In this document: positions 23,460 to 31,937 of the stretch, piece by piece
Layout of the letters: each line of letters opens with the position of its first letter
Position numbering within the stretch: the stretch's first letter is position 1
Virus record (IMG/VR): IMGVR_UViG_3300050821_004879
Span: 1 to 32,316 of that record
Direction: 5' to 3' (one strand)
Origin: a virus
Length of the DNA: 32,316 bases
The notes under the pieces: model-generated
Databases searched by the model: none
What the model saw: the letters and a program-made list of their open reading frames with translations, nothing else
Told to the model about the DNA's origin: nothing
Made by a program: the position numbers and the translations under genes

Positions 23460-24959
23460 CTACTGTCCTTCCAGCAATTCATACCGGCGCTGTTTGTTAA
23501 AGCTGGGGGTAGTTACGCCTCCCGGAGCCTTGAACGCGAATAAATCCGAGCGCCAGCCCTGTACCGGCCCGCTCTGTTTCCATGTAACCGTAAAGGCCGA
23601 TGCGCTTGAGTAAAGGTTATTCAGTTTGCCGTTGTTTTCGTCTAATTCGTTTATGCTGGCTTCTTGCGGGGAATAGGCCGTGTCGGAATTTCCTGTAGCA
23701 CTGCCCTGAATCTGCGGGGTGCTGACGCCAATGTCGGCAATCATGATCCCGCTGCTCGTGCTTGGGGTAGCGATTACCGTATTGAAATTGCCCGTGGCGC
23801 TTTGCGTCCCCGTGGCGTCGCAGTAGCCCGTTGTGCAGGTCGTTCCGCTGCCCGCAGTGATGGACGTGTCGAGCGTGCCCGTCTGCGAGAAGGCATAGAT
23901 CAGGCAATCGCCTTCGCTAAATGATCCCGAGGCGAGCGTAATGGTTAGAACGTCGGTGCTGCTGAATGTTGGCGTAGCGTTCGACGTGTACCACGCCATC
24001 TTGAGACCGGAGCCTGCGTTGTCGGCCCCTTGTCCGATCTTCGTCCAGGTATTGCCGCTGCCCGTGCCGCTCTGCGAGATAGCCGAGATGAATCCATTCC
24101 CGGCACTAGAATTGATGCATTCGAGAACCGCCATCGAACCATTGACCGGGATGGGCAGCTTGAACCCACTCGCCGCCGTGGCGACGTTGTAGTGCTCAAT
24201 GCTGGTGATGTAAAAGCCCGTGTCAGCCCCGCCCGCCGTACCAGACGTATAGGAGGCAGCGAGTGCACCCCAAGCCACGCTTGCGGCGAGAGTGAAATTG
24301 GCATTTACCGCCGTGGTGGAGCTGGCCACGCAGGTTTCTACGGACTCAGCGACTAGATTTGCTGTGATATAGCCAGGATCGTTTTGCTGGAATCCCCATG
24401 TGCAGTTTGAGGCGCTCCCAATCGTCCAGGCTTCGGGAGTCGTGCCAGACTCGTTTCCCGCGATGGCGACCATTAGGTCACCGCTGGCTGGCGTCAAGCT
24501 TCCCGCTGTTACCGCCGTCCCGGTGCCATTGTTACCAGCCGAGCAGCCATGCTTCGCGGTGACATTGTTGACTTCAGCCGACGCCCACTGGATAAATCCG
24601 GGCTGGGCGCCAGTGAAGGTGAAGGTGAGAATCCGCGCTCCTGCCGTAGCAGCAATATGCCCAATTTTGTAGGTTTGATTGGAGTCGGAGAATGTGCAAT
24701 CCACCGTCCAAGTGTCGCTCTTGTCATCCGTGAGTGTTGCGACCACGGAGGCGTTCACGGCGTATTGAATTTCAGCAATGATCCAATTCCCCGAAACCGT
24801 GGGCATCGGCAAAGGACAAATGTACGTCGTGTAGGCGGTTGATCCACCAGACGGGCACCCTCGATGTGTTACCTGCGTTGGTGTCGCGGCGCGCCCGAAC
24901 GCCGCGAAGAAAGGCAGCACTAGCAGCAATCCCGCCTTCATGGCCCAATGCCGAATCAC
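23460..24959 (-). CDS. Secreted-type Cys-rich protein in virion block
   Basis: The start is called at a GTG (24959) that overlaps the upstream stop as GTGA; ATGs at 24980 and 24941 are alternatives. All three keep a Sec signal peptide: basic start, hydrophobic core KAGLLLVLPFFAAF, cleavage region GRA-ATP. The 499-residue product is Ser/Thr/Gly-rich and beta-like, with many spaced cysteines (RGCP, TYICPLP, VDCTF, GDCLIYAF, TTCTTGYC). Typical tail fibres have no leader peptide, so export to the periplasm or surface is plausible. It may be a receptor-binding or host-modifying protein. Not recognised. Confidence 0.75.
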   Translation of the reverse strand: MIRHWAMKAGLLLVLPFFAAFGRAATPTQVTHRGCPSGGSTAYTTYICPLPMPTVSGNWIIAEIQYAVNASVVATLTDDKSDTWTVDCTFSDSNQTYKIGHIAATAGARILTFTFTGAQPGFIQWASAEVNNVTAKHGCSAGNNGTGTAVTAGSLTPASGDLMVAIAGNESGTTPEAWTIGSASNCTWGFQQNDPGYITANLVAESVETCVASSTTAVNANFTLAASVAWGALAASYTSGTAGGADTGFYITSIEHYNVATAASGFKLPIPVNGSMAVLECINSSAGNGFISAISQSGTGSGNTWTKIGQGADNAGSGLKMAWYTSNATPTFSSTDVLTITLASGSFSEGDCLIYAFSQTGTLDTSITAGSGTTCTTGYCDATGTQSATGNFNTVIATPSTSSGIMIADIGVSTPQIQGSATGNSDTAYSPQEASINELDENNGKLNNLYSSASAFTVTWKQSGPVQGWRSDLFAFKAPGGVTTPSFNKQRRYELLEGQ

Positions 24960-26986
24960 AGTCCGGTTGTCTCCATCCATTCAAAGGTGATGTCGAAACT
25001 GCCGCCAGTGACGGTCGCGCCGTTTAGATTCACGGCGAGTTGCTGCGCTGTTCCACGAAGAACAATGCTCTGCCCCATGCCCGGTCGCCAGATGTAGATG
25101 TCATTCGGGCTTGCCGTTCCTGCGGCCATGCACCCAAGCCAAACGGCGTCGTAATTACCAACCGTGGAATTGACCGTGGGATTCGCGGTATAGGTTAGAG
25201 GCGCTGAGACAGCGGAGGCATTACTGGTATCGTTCTTCACCGCCGTCATGGCTGCCGAAGTTCCGCTGGTATCTGCTGTGGTACGCTGGATAAGCTGTAA
25301 CTGGACGATTCCAGCAGTGGTCTGCGTGCAGGAAATCTTGACGCCCGTAACAATGACGGTGTTGGTCGCGTTTCCGGGAAGCACCGCGATGTCCGTTGCG
25401 CTCGCCGCCACCGCAAGTCCCAGCTTATTCGCTTTGTAGCTAGCGATGCTGGTTTCTGGTACTTGGGCCATAAGCCCATTGCCTTGGAGATCGGTGCGGA
25501 GAGCGGTGTCCCGACCAGCCGTAGCGGCAGACGGCATATTGGATTCAGCGATGCCCGGTAATACCGGCGCACGATTGGTCGTTGCAGCCGAACCGTTGTC
25601 CCCTAGGTGGCCACCGACAGCTTGGACACCTGCGGTGCCGTCAGTGGGGCAAGCTGTAGTCCCGACGAAGCAAGCAGCATTGGAATTGAGTGCCTTCACC
25701 GCGCCCGGCGACGTGCCAAAGTTTGCCATCGCGCCCATTGCTGCGGTGCCATCAGTGGGTTCCGCAAATATCGGATCGGTTGCGGAGTTTGCCGAAGTGT
25801 CCTTGCTCACTTCGCAAGGCGTGCTCGCACCGCACTGATTGGCTGAGGTCGCGGCACCGGAAGGCAACGGCAAAGACGCAGCACTGATAGCAACCGTCCC
25901 AGGTATCACTACCCGGATATTTCCCGAGAGATCGCAGGACAGAAGAACCTGATCCCCAGTAGTATTCGAGGGGGCAGATGATCCCGCAAGGCAAGGGAGA
26001 ACCCCTAAGTTATTGGCTCCCGGCGCGGCATTGTTGTTCGTGAGTGTGCCCACTATTGACCAGGGGGCATTGCCCTGCTGCACGGTCCATGTTCCAGATT
26101 GAGTGACGGCGCCGATTACATTCGCTCCGGCCGGCAGCGCCGCATTAACGCTCACCAGTAGGTTTTTGCTGCTATCCACTCGAAGTCTGTCCCACGTCGT
26201 TCCGTTGAATGCGGCCAGCAAATCGAATTGAAGTCCCGCAGTTGTGGGGTTGGCGAAAGCGTCTGAAGGAGTTGTAGAGCCACCCGAGCATCCCACCACA
26301 CAATCGGTGTAGAGGTAGCTATGGGAATCAATCCGCGCCCGGCCTGCGTTGCCGTTTGAAATTGCCGGATCGGCGCCGGTGTCATACAAGCCACCGATGG
26401 GATTGACGGGCGTGATGCCCACAGTAAAAGCAGAATTGTCAGCAAATCCCGCAGAGCTGGAACATCCCGAATCGCAATCCACATGCAGGTTGGAGCCTGA
26501 AGCCTGTATGGCCGTAACCGAACTATCCCCCCGCGTGCCAATGGGGGACATGCTCATGGTTATGCCTACGTTGACGGTGCCGGAGGTGATGGCGGATAGG
26601 CGCACCCTAAAGCGGTATGCGGAAGGAGTGGGGCAGTCTAAGGCGATGGTGGAATTGTTCGCAAGAGCCTCCGTGTTTTCCTGCTTCGTCGAGTCGGTGC
26701 GAACACAGAGGACTGGGAAATACGTTGTGCCACCATCATCAGAGATTTCAAAAAACACTGTGGACCCTGAATAGGTCCCGCTGATGCTGACGAGCGCGGT
26801 GGGATACCCGATGGCTTGAGGGCCACCGACTAAAATATCAAGGGCACTCCCCGGTGTCCCGCTGCACGTGCTGTTCGCAGTGGAACAGGTTGTGGTGAGC
26901 GCCCCGGTTTGTCTGAGTACGTTGGTCTGTGAAAGAAGGGTGAGAGGGCAGAGAAGGCCAATCACTAGCCAGAGATATTTACGCAC
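24956..26986 (-). CDS. Large secreted-type Cys-rich protein, tail/adhesin-like
   Basis: The GTG at 26986 has AAGGAG four bases upstream; an earlier in-frame start at 27040 lacks such a site. The resulting 676 residues begin with a Sec-type leader (MRKYLWLVIGLLCPLTLLS). The body is beta-rich with paired cysteines, including two related motifs VDCDSGCSSS and TDCVVGCSGG, plus CGASTPC and CFVGTTAC. A VTQSGTWTVQQG segment resembles motifs in repetitive phage/bacterial surface fibres. It lies directly before a second leader-bearing protein. Disulfides would form only after export, supporting a periplasmic or surface fate. Confidence 0.78.
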   Translation of the reverse strand: MRKYLWLVIGLLCPLTLLSQTNVLRQTGALTTTCSTANSTCSGTPGSALDILVGGPQAIGYPTALVSISGTYSGSTVFFEISDDGGTTYFPVLCVRTDSTKQENTEALANNSTIALDCPTPSAYRFRVRLSAITSGTVNVGITMSMSPIGTRGDSSVTAIQASGSNLHVDCDSGCSSSAGFADNSAFTVGITPVNPIGGLYDTGADPAISNGNAGRARIDSHSYLYTDCVVGCSGGSTTPSDAFANPTTAGLQFDLLAAFNGTTWDRLRVDSSKNLLVSVNAALPAGANVIGAVTQSGTWTVQQGNAPWSIVGTLTNNNAAPGANNLGVLPCLAGSSAPSNTTGDQVLLSCDLSGNIRVVIPGTVAISAASLPLPSGAATSANQCGASTPCEVSKDTSANSATDPIFAEPTDGTAAMGAMANFGTSPGAVKALNSNAACFVGTTACPTDGTAGVQAVGGHLGDNGSAATTNRAPVLPGIAESNMPSAATAGRDTALRTDLQGNGLMAQVPETSIASYKANKLGLAVAASATDIAVLPGNATNTVIVTGVKISCTQTTAGIVQLQLIQRTTADTSGTSAAMTAVKNDTSNASAVSAPLTYTANPTVNSTVGNYDAVWLGCMAAGTASPNDIYIWRPGMGQSIVLRGTAQQLAVNLNGATVTGGSFDITFEWMETTGL

Positions 26987-27008
26987 GGCTCTCCTTCCGC
27001 GCCGCGCC

Positions 27009-27323
27009 TTACTCTGTGGCGGTTGTGGCAATTTTGACAAACGCTGCGTGCGCGGCCTTCACCTGAGCGAGTTGCGCTTGGGATGCGGTGATTTGATCGG
27101 TGAGGTCTTTTTGCACAGCGGCTAGCTTGCTGGGTGCGGCAGCAATGTCCGCATTCAACGCGGCGAGCTTTGCCGTTTGTGCATCCACCTGATCGGAAAC
27201 CGGCTGCAAACTGTCCGCTTTGCTCTGAAGGGCAGCGACATTCGCTTGGAGGGCATCTTGCAGACCATCAATCTCATTGAGGTGCTGCTTGATGCTGGTC
27301 AGGATTTCGGCGTTGGTTGGCAT
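27009..27323 (-). CDS. Coiled-coil protein
   Basis: 104 residues, almost wholly heptad-like (LQDALQANVAALQSKADSL, KLAAVQKDLTDQITASQAQL). No cysteine, membrane span or signal. It sits between the beta-rich capsid-proximal protein and the first leader-bearing protein. Possibly an oligomerisation or chaperone factor for the neighbouring fibre-like proteins; inference only. Confidence 0.7.
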   Translation of the reverse strand: MPTNAEILTSIKQHLNEIDGLQDALQANVAALQSKADSLQPVSDQVDAQTAKLAALNADIAAAPSKLAAVQKDLTDQITASQAQLAQVKAAHAAFVKIATTATE

Positions 27324-27332
27324 GTCCCGTCC

Positions 27333-27794
27333 TTAGTCCACAACGTAGAGGACATATCCGTACAGGTTCGAGGAGGCCGTCCAGGCGGCGGTGGCATTCG
27401 TCGCAATCAAAAGTTCCGCGCCGGTGGAATTGGCAGAGGTAGTTGGAGAGGCTTCGGTAGACCCCCAATTGAGGGCGACGGTGTTCAAAAACTCATTCTG
27501 CGCCGTGGAGTTGGTGACGGCTGCGGCGAAATATTTGCCCGCTGTTCCAGAAATGCCGATTGCCGTGGTCGCGCTTGCACCCTGCGCCGTGTCCCACGCA
27601 AATGTGCCCTTGATGAGCCGCGCACCTTTCGGGATGTAGCAGAGCTGGATGATGTCGCCAATGTTGTTTCCGGAGGCGGGAGTCACCGCCGTGAAAAACG
27701 CCACACGCAGGCGTCCACCAAGGTCTGTCGCGCCCAGCTTCGTAACCGGATTCGAGAGGACGTTTGCTACCTGTGTTGAATTGATCGTTGCCAT
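27333..27794 (-). CDS. Virion-block protein, possible head decoration
   Basis: 153 residues beginning MATINSTQVANVLSNP, beta-rich with many Ala/Thr/Asn (TAIGISGTAGKYFAAAV, ELLIATNATAAW). First gene after the capsid gene and the probable terminator, the usual place of small head proteins. A GGGAG lies eight bases before the ATG. I do not recognise the family; a head-decoration role is inferred from position. Confidence 0.65.
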   Translation of the reverse strand: MATINSTQVANVLSNPVTKLGATDLGGRLRVAFFTAVTPASGNNIGDIIQLCYIPKGARLIKGTFAWDTAQGASATTAIGISGTAGKYFAAAVTNSTAQNEFLNTVALNWGSTEASPTTSANSTGAELLIATNATAAWTASSNLYGYVLYVVD

Positions 27795-27819
27795 TTCAAT
27801 TTCTCCCTAGCTTTCCGCT

Positions 27820-27855
27820 TTGAGAAGAAGGATAGGGGCCGCTTGTGACGGCCCC
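27820..27855 (-). terminator. Probable terminator after capsid gene
   Basis: On the minus strand, GGGGCCG (27855-27849), a 7-base loop and CGGCCCC (27841-27835) form a perfect stem, followed by TATCCTTCTTCTC, a T-rich but imperfect tail. It lies eight bases after the capsid stop. T7 has a terminator at the same place (after gene 10), which limits expression of tail genes relative to capsid. Confidence 0.55.
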
Positions 27856-27862
27856 CTTGCTG

Positions 27863-28762
27863 CTAATTCGTTTCATTTATCTTGAAACGGACCACGCCGT
27901 TGCCTTGCAGGCGGGTGGCACCGAAAGACCCAGCCACGTAAACCTGAGTGGCGTAGGACTTGTCGGACCGTTCCGTTACGCGGGTGATAAACTCCATGCC
28001 AACCGAAATGCCCATCGACTTTTCGTGCCACGCGAAGCCGTAGGAAAGGTTGGCGCCGAGACCATCTTGGCTCAGGTTGCCCTGGGGCATACGGGTCGTG
28101 CGGTGGAATTTGAAGCCGAGAAAGGTGTCAATCTCGCCGTTGACGAGGGCTTTCACGGTGTTGTAATCCGCGTTGGAAATCATCGGGGCAGTGCTCTGCT
28201 TCAGGAGTTGAGCAAAGCCAGCCGGGCGCATGACAATGTGACGCCCCTCATCCGGGACATCCTGCGCATCCAAGTCGAGCTTGACTTGCACAAGGTTCGG
28301 GACGGTGAGGGCGGCGCCGGAGAAGTCCTCGTCACCGGCTTTCTCGGATGAAAAGGTGATCTGCGTTGAACCGTCGATTGCGCCGTAGGCGATGCCATCG
28401 AAGGCGTTGATGACTTCATCATCGAAGGATCGGCCAAGCGCATAGCCCGCGTTCACGGCATATGCCGACTGAGGGTCAATCAAAATTCTGATGGCGTCCT
28501 GCTTGTCAATCAAATCCGCCCACTCATAGTCTTGCAAGGTAACCATGCGCCGACTGTGAGGGGTGTTGACGAGCGGTGTGTCAGAGTTGCGGGAGAGCTT
28601 CTTTTGCGCGGCGGTCTGATCCACTCGATCCCAGAAATCCGCCCGGCCCGTTACCGTTCTCTCTTGGACAGAGCCGCGAAGTTTGGAACCCGCTTGCTGG
28701 TAGGTAATCAGCACATTGTCCTTGTATTGCTGGACATGTGCCGTTGTAATCTGGTTTGACAC
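27863..28762 (-). CDS. Major capsid protein
   Basis: 299 residues from a GTG at 28762, with AGGA six bases upstream. The N-terminal part (TAHVQQYKDNVLITYQQAGSKL), mid-section DWADLIDKQ-like (EWADLIDKQDAIRILIDPQS) and the C-terminal NETN end fit phage capsid proteins of the HK97 fold. It lies after the scaffold gene and has its own promoter, a structured leader and a terminator, in line with the highest expression in the genome. Assembles the icosahedral shell. Confidence 0.85.
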   Translation of the reverse strand: MSNQITTAHVQQYKDNVLITYQQAGSKLRGSVQERTVTGRADFWDRVDQTAAQKKLSRNSDTPLVNTPHSRRMVTLQDYEWADLIDKQDAIRILIDPQSAYAVNAGYALGRSFDDEVINAFDGIAYGAIDGSTQITFSSEKAGDEDFSGAALTVPNLVQVKLDLDAQDVPDEGRHIVMRPAGFAQLLKQSTAPMISNADYNTVKALVNGEIDTFLGFKFHRTTRMPQGNLSQDGLGANLSYGFAWHEKSMGISVGMEFITRVTERSDKSYATQVYVAGSFGATRLQGNGVVRFKINETN

Positions 28763-28970
28763 GGAAGGTCCTCACGCGAAATTGAATTTTGTGAAGCATC
28801 GCGGAGGGTTGCCCGTCTTAGGAACGGACCCGCCTGCCTGCTATCGTGCAGGGTGGGCGGCTTGTCTTTCCAAGCGGTCAGCCGGACCTTGTGAGGGGTT
28901 GCCCGACTTACTGAAGGGGCCGAAGCGTTGACATTATGCTGAGGGGATTGCACCCTCAATCTTTTAACAA
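28763..28970 (-). promoter_or_regulatory. Structured leader RNA of the capsid gene
   Basis: The roughly 200-base stretch between promoter and capsid start has no gene. In the transcript sense it holds four hairpins: 28958-28940 (TGAGGG/CCCTCA), 28888-28876 (GGTC/GACC), 28875-28860 (GCTTG/CAAGC) and 28851-28838 (CTGC/GCAG, with a flanking 5-bp outer stem). Three of them lie between two near-identical repeats reading CGGGCAACCC (28905-28896 and 28815-28806; on the plus strand GGGTTGCCCG). Could control stability or translation of capsid mRNA, or bind a protein. No known RNA family recognised. Confidence 0.5.
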
Positions 28971-28977
28971 CGCACCA

Positions 28978-29006
28978 ATTAAATCACATATGACGCATTT
29001 TGTCAA
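28978..29006 (-). promoter_or_regulatory. Late promoter upstream of capsid gene
   Basis: On the minus strand, a perfect -35 TTGACA (29006-29001), a 17-base spacer and -10 TTTAAT (28983-28978). It overlaps the stop of the small gene upstream. The -35 is embedded in TAATGCTTGACA, identical to 4015-4026 in the rightward early promoter. Implies use of host sigma70 polymerase for late genes. Confidence 0.65.
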
Positions 29007-29009
29007 GCA

Positions 29010-29213
29010 TTACTTCTTGCTTCCATACGCCTTCGCATGATGAGCGATGTGGGAAAGGGTGACGGCGAGCCGGGCACGCTTACCCTCCACCCCTCCCTTT
29101 TTGGCGGCAGCACGCAGCTTACCTGCTGGAATCTTCTTCCCCTCCGGCACCCCCAGCTCTTTATGGAGAGCGCCGGGATGTTTGATGGCCCCAGCAATCC
29201 AATGCTTCGCCAT
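29010..29213 (-). CDS. Small basic phage protein
   Basis: 67 residues, strongly basic: MAKHWIAGAIKHPGALHKE, then EGKKIPAGKLRAAAKKGG and KRARLAVTLS. This opening is common in small phage proteins next to head genes. GGAG lies seven bases upstream of the ATG. Role unknown; may bind DNA or capsid. Confidence 0.72.
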   Translation of the reverse strand: MAKHWIAGAIKHPGALHKELGVPEGKKIPAGKLRAAAKKGGVEGKRARLAVTLSHIAHHAKAYGSKK

Positions 29214-29215
29214 CG

Positions 29216-30073
29216 CTACGCTCCCGATCCCGTCCCTAGCGCCGGGGCGGTGCCATACAACTTTTCATAAAGCGCGTTCACTTCCCGGACGGCTGCCTGT
29301 CGCGCTGCGGGTGTGGCATTGCGGCTGTTATACGGGTGCTTGGGATCGTTCCGAATCTCATTGATCTTGAGTTGAATTGCATCACGCGAGCCTTCGTCCT
29401 GCGTTGTGGGACCATCCCCGAGGACGATTGTGTCCTCCCCGAGCTGCGCGCCCAGGTTGGCGAAAAATTTCACCAGCGCCGGATGGTTGCCAAGGCCGGT
29501 GCTATCGAGGAGGCCTTTGATTTCATCCCCTCCCAACTCATTCACGGCCTTCACCGCAAGGGCCGCGTTCTTGTCAAAGTTCGCTCCCCACTCTTTCTTG
29601 AGCTCCGCGATGCCGGTTTCCATGCCCTTCCGGTAGGTTGTCAGATTCTCCGCTTGCGCCGCCGTGAAGCGGTCCAATAGACGCTGGGCCTGTCGAGGGT
29701 GAAGCCCTGCTTCATGTGCCCACGCCTTGAAATTTTTCTCAAGGCCCTCATCGTATGGGACACCCTCCGGCACAGCCGGGCGCTTCAGCTCGTACTTGTC
29801 GGCAGCGTCAGGCCGTCCCAAGCGCGTGTAAAACTTCCCCCACTCTTCATCGCTAGCATCGGCTTTCGGGAGGCGCACTGATCCACCCACCAACTTCTGT
29901 GCCTCAATGAACGACTTCGTTAGCCCCCCGATGTCCTTGAAGTCCTTGATGGAAGGGTCAGCACGCAATTCTTCCGGGAGGCTAGCACGCCAATCAGTCC
30001 CCGCATTGCCACCACCCTGTGCTACTGCTGCCACTGGTGTCTCCGCCGTCAAAACCGTCGCTGTCGTGCTCAT
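29216..30073 (-). CDS. Scaffolding protein
   Basis: 285 residues, helical and acidic. Conserved pattern: DWRASLPEELRADPSIKDF, GLTKSFIEAQKLVGGSVRLP, a RLGRPDAADKYEL segment, AHEAGLHPRQAQRLLDRF, and a charged C-terminal helix (REVNALYEKLYG). Matches podovirus scaffold proteins that guide capsid assembly. Lies between portal and capsid genes, as expected. Confidence 0.83.
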   Translation of the reverse strand: MSTTATVLTAETPVAAVAQGGGNAGTDWRASLPEELRADPSIKDFKDIGGLTKSFIEAQKLVGGSVRLPKADASDEEWGKFYTRLGRPDAADKYELKRPAVPEGVPYDEGLEKNFKAWAHEAGLHPRQAQRLLDRFTAAQAENLTTYRKGMETGIAELKKEWGANFDKNAALAVKAVNELGGDEIKGLLDSTGLGNHPALVKFFANLGAQLGEDTIVLGDGPTTQDEGSRDAIQLKINEIRNDPKHPYNSRNATPAARQAAVREVNALYEKLYGTAPALGTGSGA

Positions 30074-30276
30074 TCCTCACTCGCCTCCTGTGAAATTGCG
30101 GGTTCATTAAGGCGGTCCCGCTGCCGCAGAATATGTACCAACAAATCTGCCATACCTGCTCGCGCTTCCCGATCTTTCGTTTGCTGCACCGTGCGAGTCA
30201 GATCGACAAGCACCAAATGACCTAGTGGGCCGGTGAAGATTTTGTACGGTTGCTCTGGCTCAGGCCGCTTGACCAT
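30070..30276 (-). CDS. Small hypothetical protein between portal and scaffold
   Basis: The ATG at 30276 has GGGAGGG four to five bases upstream and gives 68 residues. Opens VKRPEPEQPYKIFTGPLGH, then a basic/acidic helix (VQQTKDREARAGMADLLVH). Overlaps the portal stop by 17 bases and its own stop overlaps the scaffold ATG. No family recognised; a head-assembly accessory is inferred from the position. Confidence 0.66.
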   Translation of the reverse strand: MVKRPEPEQPYKIFTGPLGHLVLVDLTRTVQQTKDREARAGMADLLVHILRQRDRLNEPAISQEASEE

Positions 30277-31936
30277 TATTCCCTCCCTGTGCACTCGCAA
30301 CCTGCGGGAGCAGCTTCAACGCCGGAGCCGCCTTCCCCGCTGCTTGCGCGGTTGTCTGTGCGTCCATGAGTTGTTGGCGCTCCGCGTTCTGCTGGTCCCT
30401 CTGCGCTCGCATCTTGGCGACGTCTTTCGGATCACGGAGCACGTGCGTTGGCACCCCAAGCACATCCGCGCTGATCCTCACCGCCTGATCGAAGTCAATC
30501 ACGTCAATCACATTCGGCTGAAGGGTTGCGGCGCCCTGCACGTACTGTCCGAGACGTTCAATCCCCTCCACTTCAGATAGTCGTTGCGACTTCGCCAGCG
30601 GCCCCTCATACTGCACGTCGATGTCTGCACCGTTTTTGGTGAGAATATCGGGCGGAGGTGTGAACGCCCCCTTGCGGAACATGATTCCAAACGTGCGCTC
30701 GATCAGTGGATTCAGCAACTCGGTTTCCTGACGGCCCATCGTTGGTCCTAGCAATCGTTCCAACAACTCAAACCGTTTCGCAACCTCAAACGCCGTCATC
30801 TGCGGGCCTTGCGGCAATTCCATCTGATCGGCAAAAAATATGCGCCTAATCGACGCCTTCAAGTCACCCGCCTTAACCTGATCGTTCGAGATGGACTCAC
30901 GGAAAGTCCCCGGAGGGAAAAGCGGCTGCAACGCCTCCATATCCCGCACAATCGTATTCCCGCCCGGCACGTTGCGGATCGGCCCCACCACGCCGTCATC
31001 AATAGACTTGGTGGGCATGTCGAGATTTTTCGCCCATGTCCTCAGCCCAAGCTCCACAACTTTGTTGAGGGTCTTGGTGTCCGGCAAAGCAATGTGCCCA
31101 GGACCCCTGCCGTAAATCTCGCCCGCCGTCTTTGTCCACCGGGGGACCATGAATGGAAATTCATTGAACCCACCTTCATCAATCAGATTTTTGTCGAGCA
31201 TCCCAATATAAACGGAGGCAACCGGGAGATTCGTTTTCGGTGTCCCTTGCGTCGGGATGGGCTTGCCGTCGATCTTGCGCGGGAACACGGCGTGCAGAAA
31301 TTCAAAGAGGTCATCAGCCTTGCCGGTGTCGAAGGCTTGCAAAACGCGTGGTCCCAACTTGTCCCTGCCCCACTTATCTACCGCAGCCGCCGCGCTCATC
31401 TTGAATGTCCGCATGAGCGTGTCTACCCTGCCCTCCGCATTCTCATCAATCACAAGGTCAGCGAGCGCCAAGGCACGGAAGATAATCCCCTTGAACGTCG
31501 ATGACTCCGGCTCCTTTTCTTCTTCCAGAAGCGCCGCAGTGCCAAACGCACCCTCATCCAAGTAAACTTCATGCACCTCCGAATTAAAATTCGACTGGTT
31601 GAACACCCGGAACATCCGCTTCGCGCACTCTTCAAGCCACTCCTGCACATCCTGACTTTCATTCAACTGCTCATCGCGGATTTTCAATGAAAACCACTTG
31701 GCGGAGCGGGTGGTCAGCGTCCCATTGAGGGTAGACGCCAGCCGGTCATTCGCATCCAGGGCCGTCGAGTCGTAAAGGTGCTCGGTCTGTCTTTGCCCCG
31801 GCGCCGGTTTCAAAACAAACTGCGCCCGCCTAGGATGGATGACGTTCGCAATATCCTGCCACACCCATCTCCAAAGCTGATGCTGTTCCACCAGCCGCTT
31901 GTGCCTTCGCAGAACTGATTGGGGATCAATTGGCAT
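30260..31936 (-). CDS. Portal protein (head-to-tail connector)
   Basis: 558 residues, with the podovirus portal pattern: RRHKRLVEQHQLWRWVWQDI, the IHPRRAQF segment, LYDSTALDANDRLASTLNG, SAKWFSLKI, then FNSEVHEVYLDEGAFGTAAL. Further on PFMVPRWTKTAGEIYGRGP and a long C-terminal helix rich in Q/A (RAQRDQQNAERQQLM). The dodecameric ring through which DNA is packaged. Size is normal for T7 gp8-type portals. Confidence 0.93.
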   Translation of the reverse strand: MPIDPQSVLRRHKRLVEQHQLWRWVWQDIANVIHPRRAQFVLKPAPGQRQTEHLYDSTALDANDRLASTLNGTLTTRSAKWFSLKIRDEQLNESQDVQEWLEECAKRMFRVFNQSNFNSEVHEVYLDEGAFGTAALLEEEKEPESSTFKGIIFRALALADLVIDENAEGRVDTLMRTFKMSAAAAVDKWGRDKLGPRVLQAFDTGKADDLFEFLHAVFPRKIDGKPIPTQGTPKTNLPVASVYIGMLDKNLIDEGGFNEFPFMVPRWTKTAGEIYGRGPGHIALPDTKTLNKVVELGLRTWAKNLDMPTKSIDDGVVGPIRNVPGGNTIVRDMEALQPLFPPGTFRESISNDQVKAGDLKASIRRIFFADQMELPQGPQMTAFEVAKRFELLERLLGPTMGRQETELLNPLIERTFGIMFRKGAFTPPPDILTKNGADIDVQYEGPLAKSQRLSEVEGIERLGQYVQGAATLQPNVIDVIDFDQAVRISADVLGVPTHVLRDPKDVAKMRAQRDQQNAERQQLMDAQTTAQAAGKAAPALKLLPQVASAQGGNNGQAA

Positions 31937-31937
31937 T

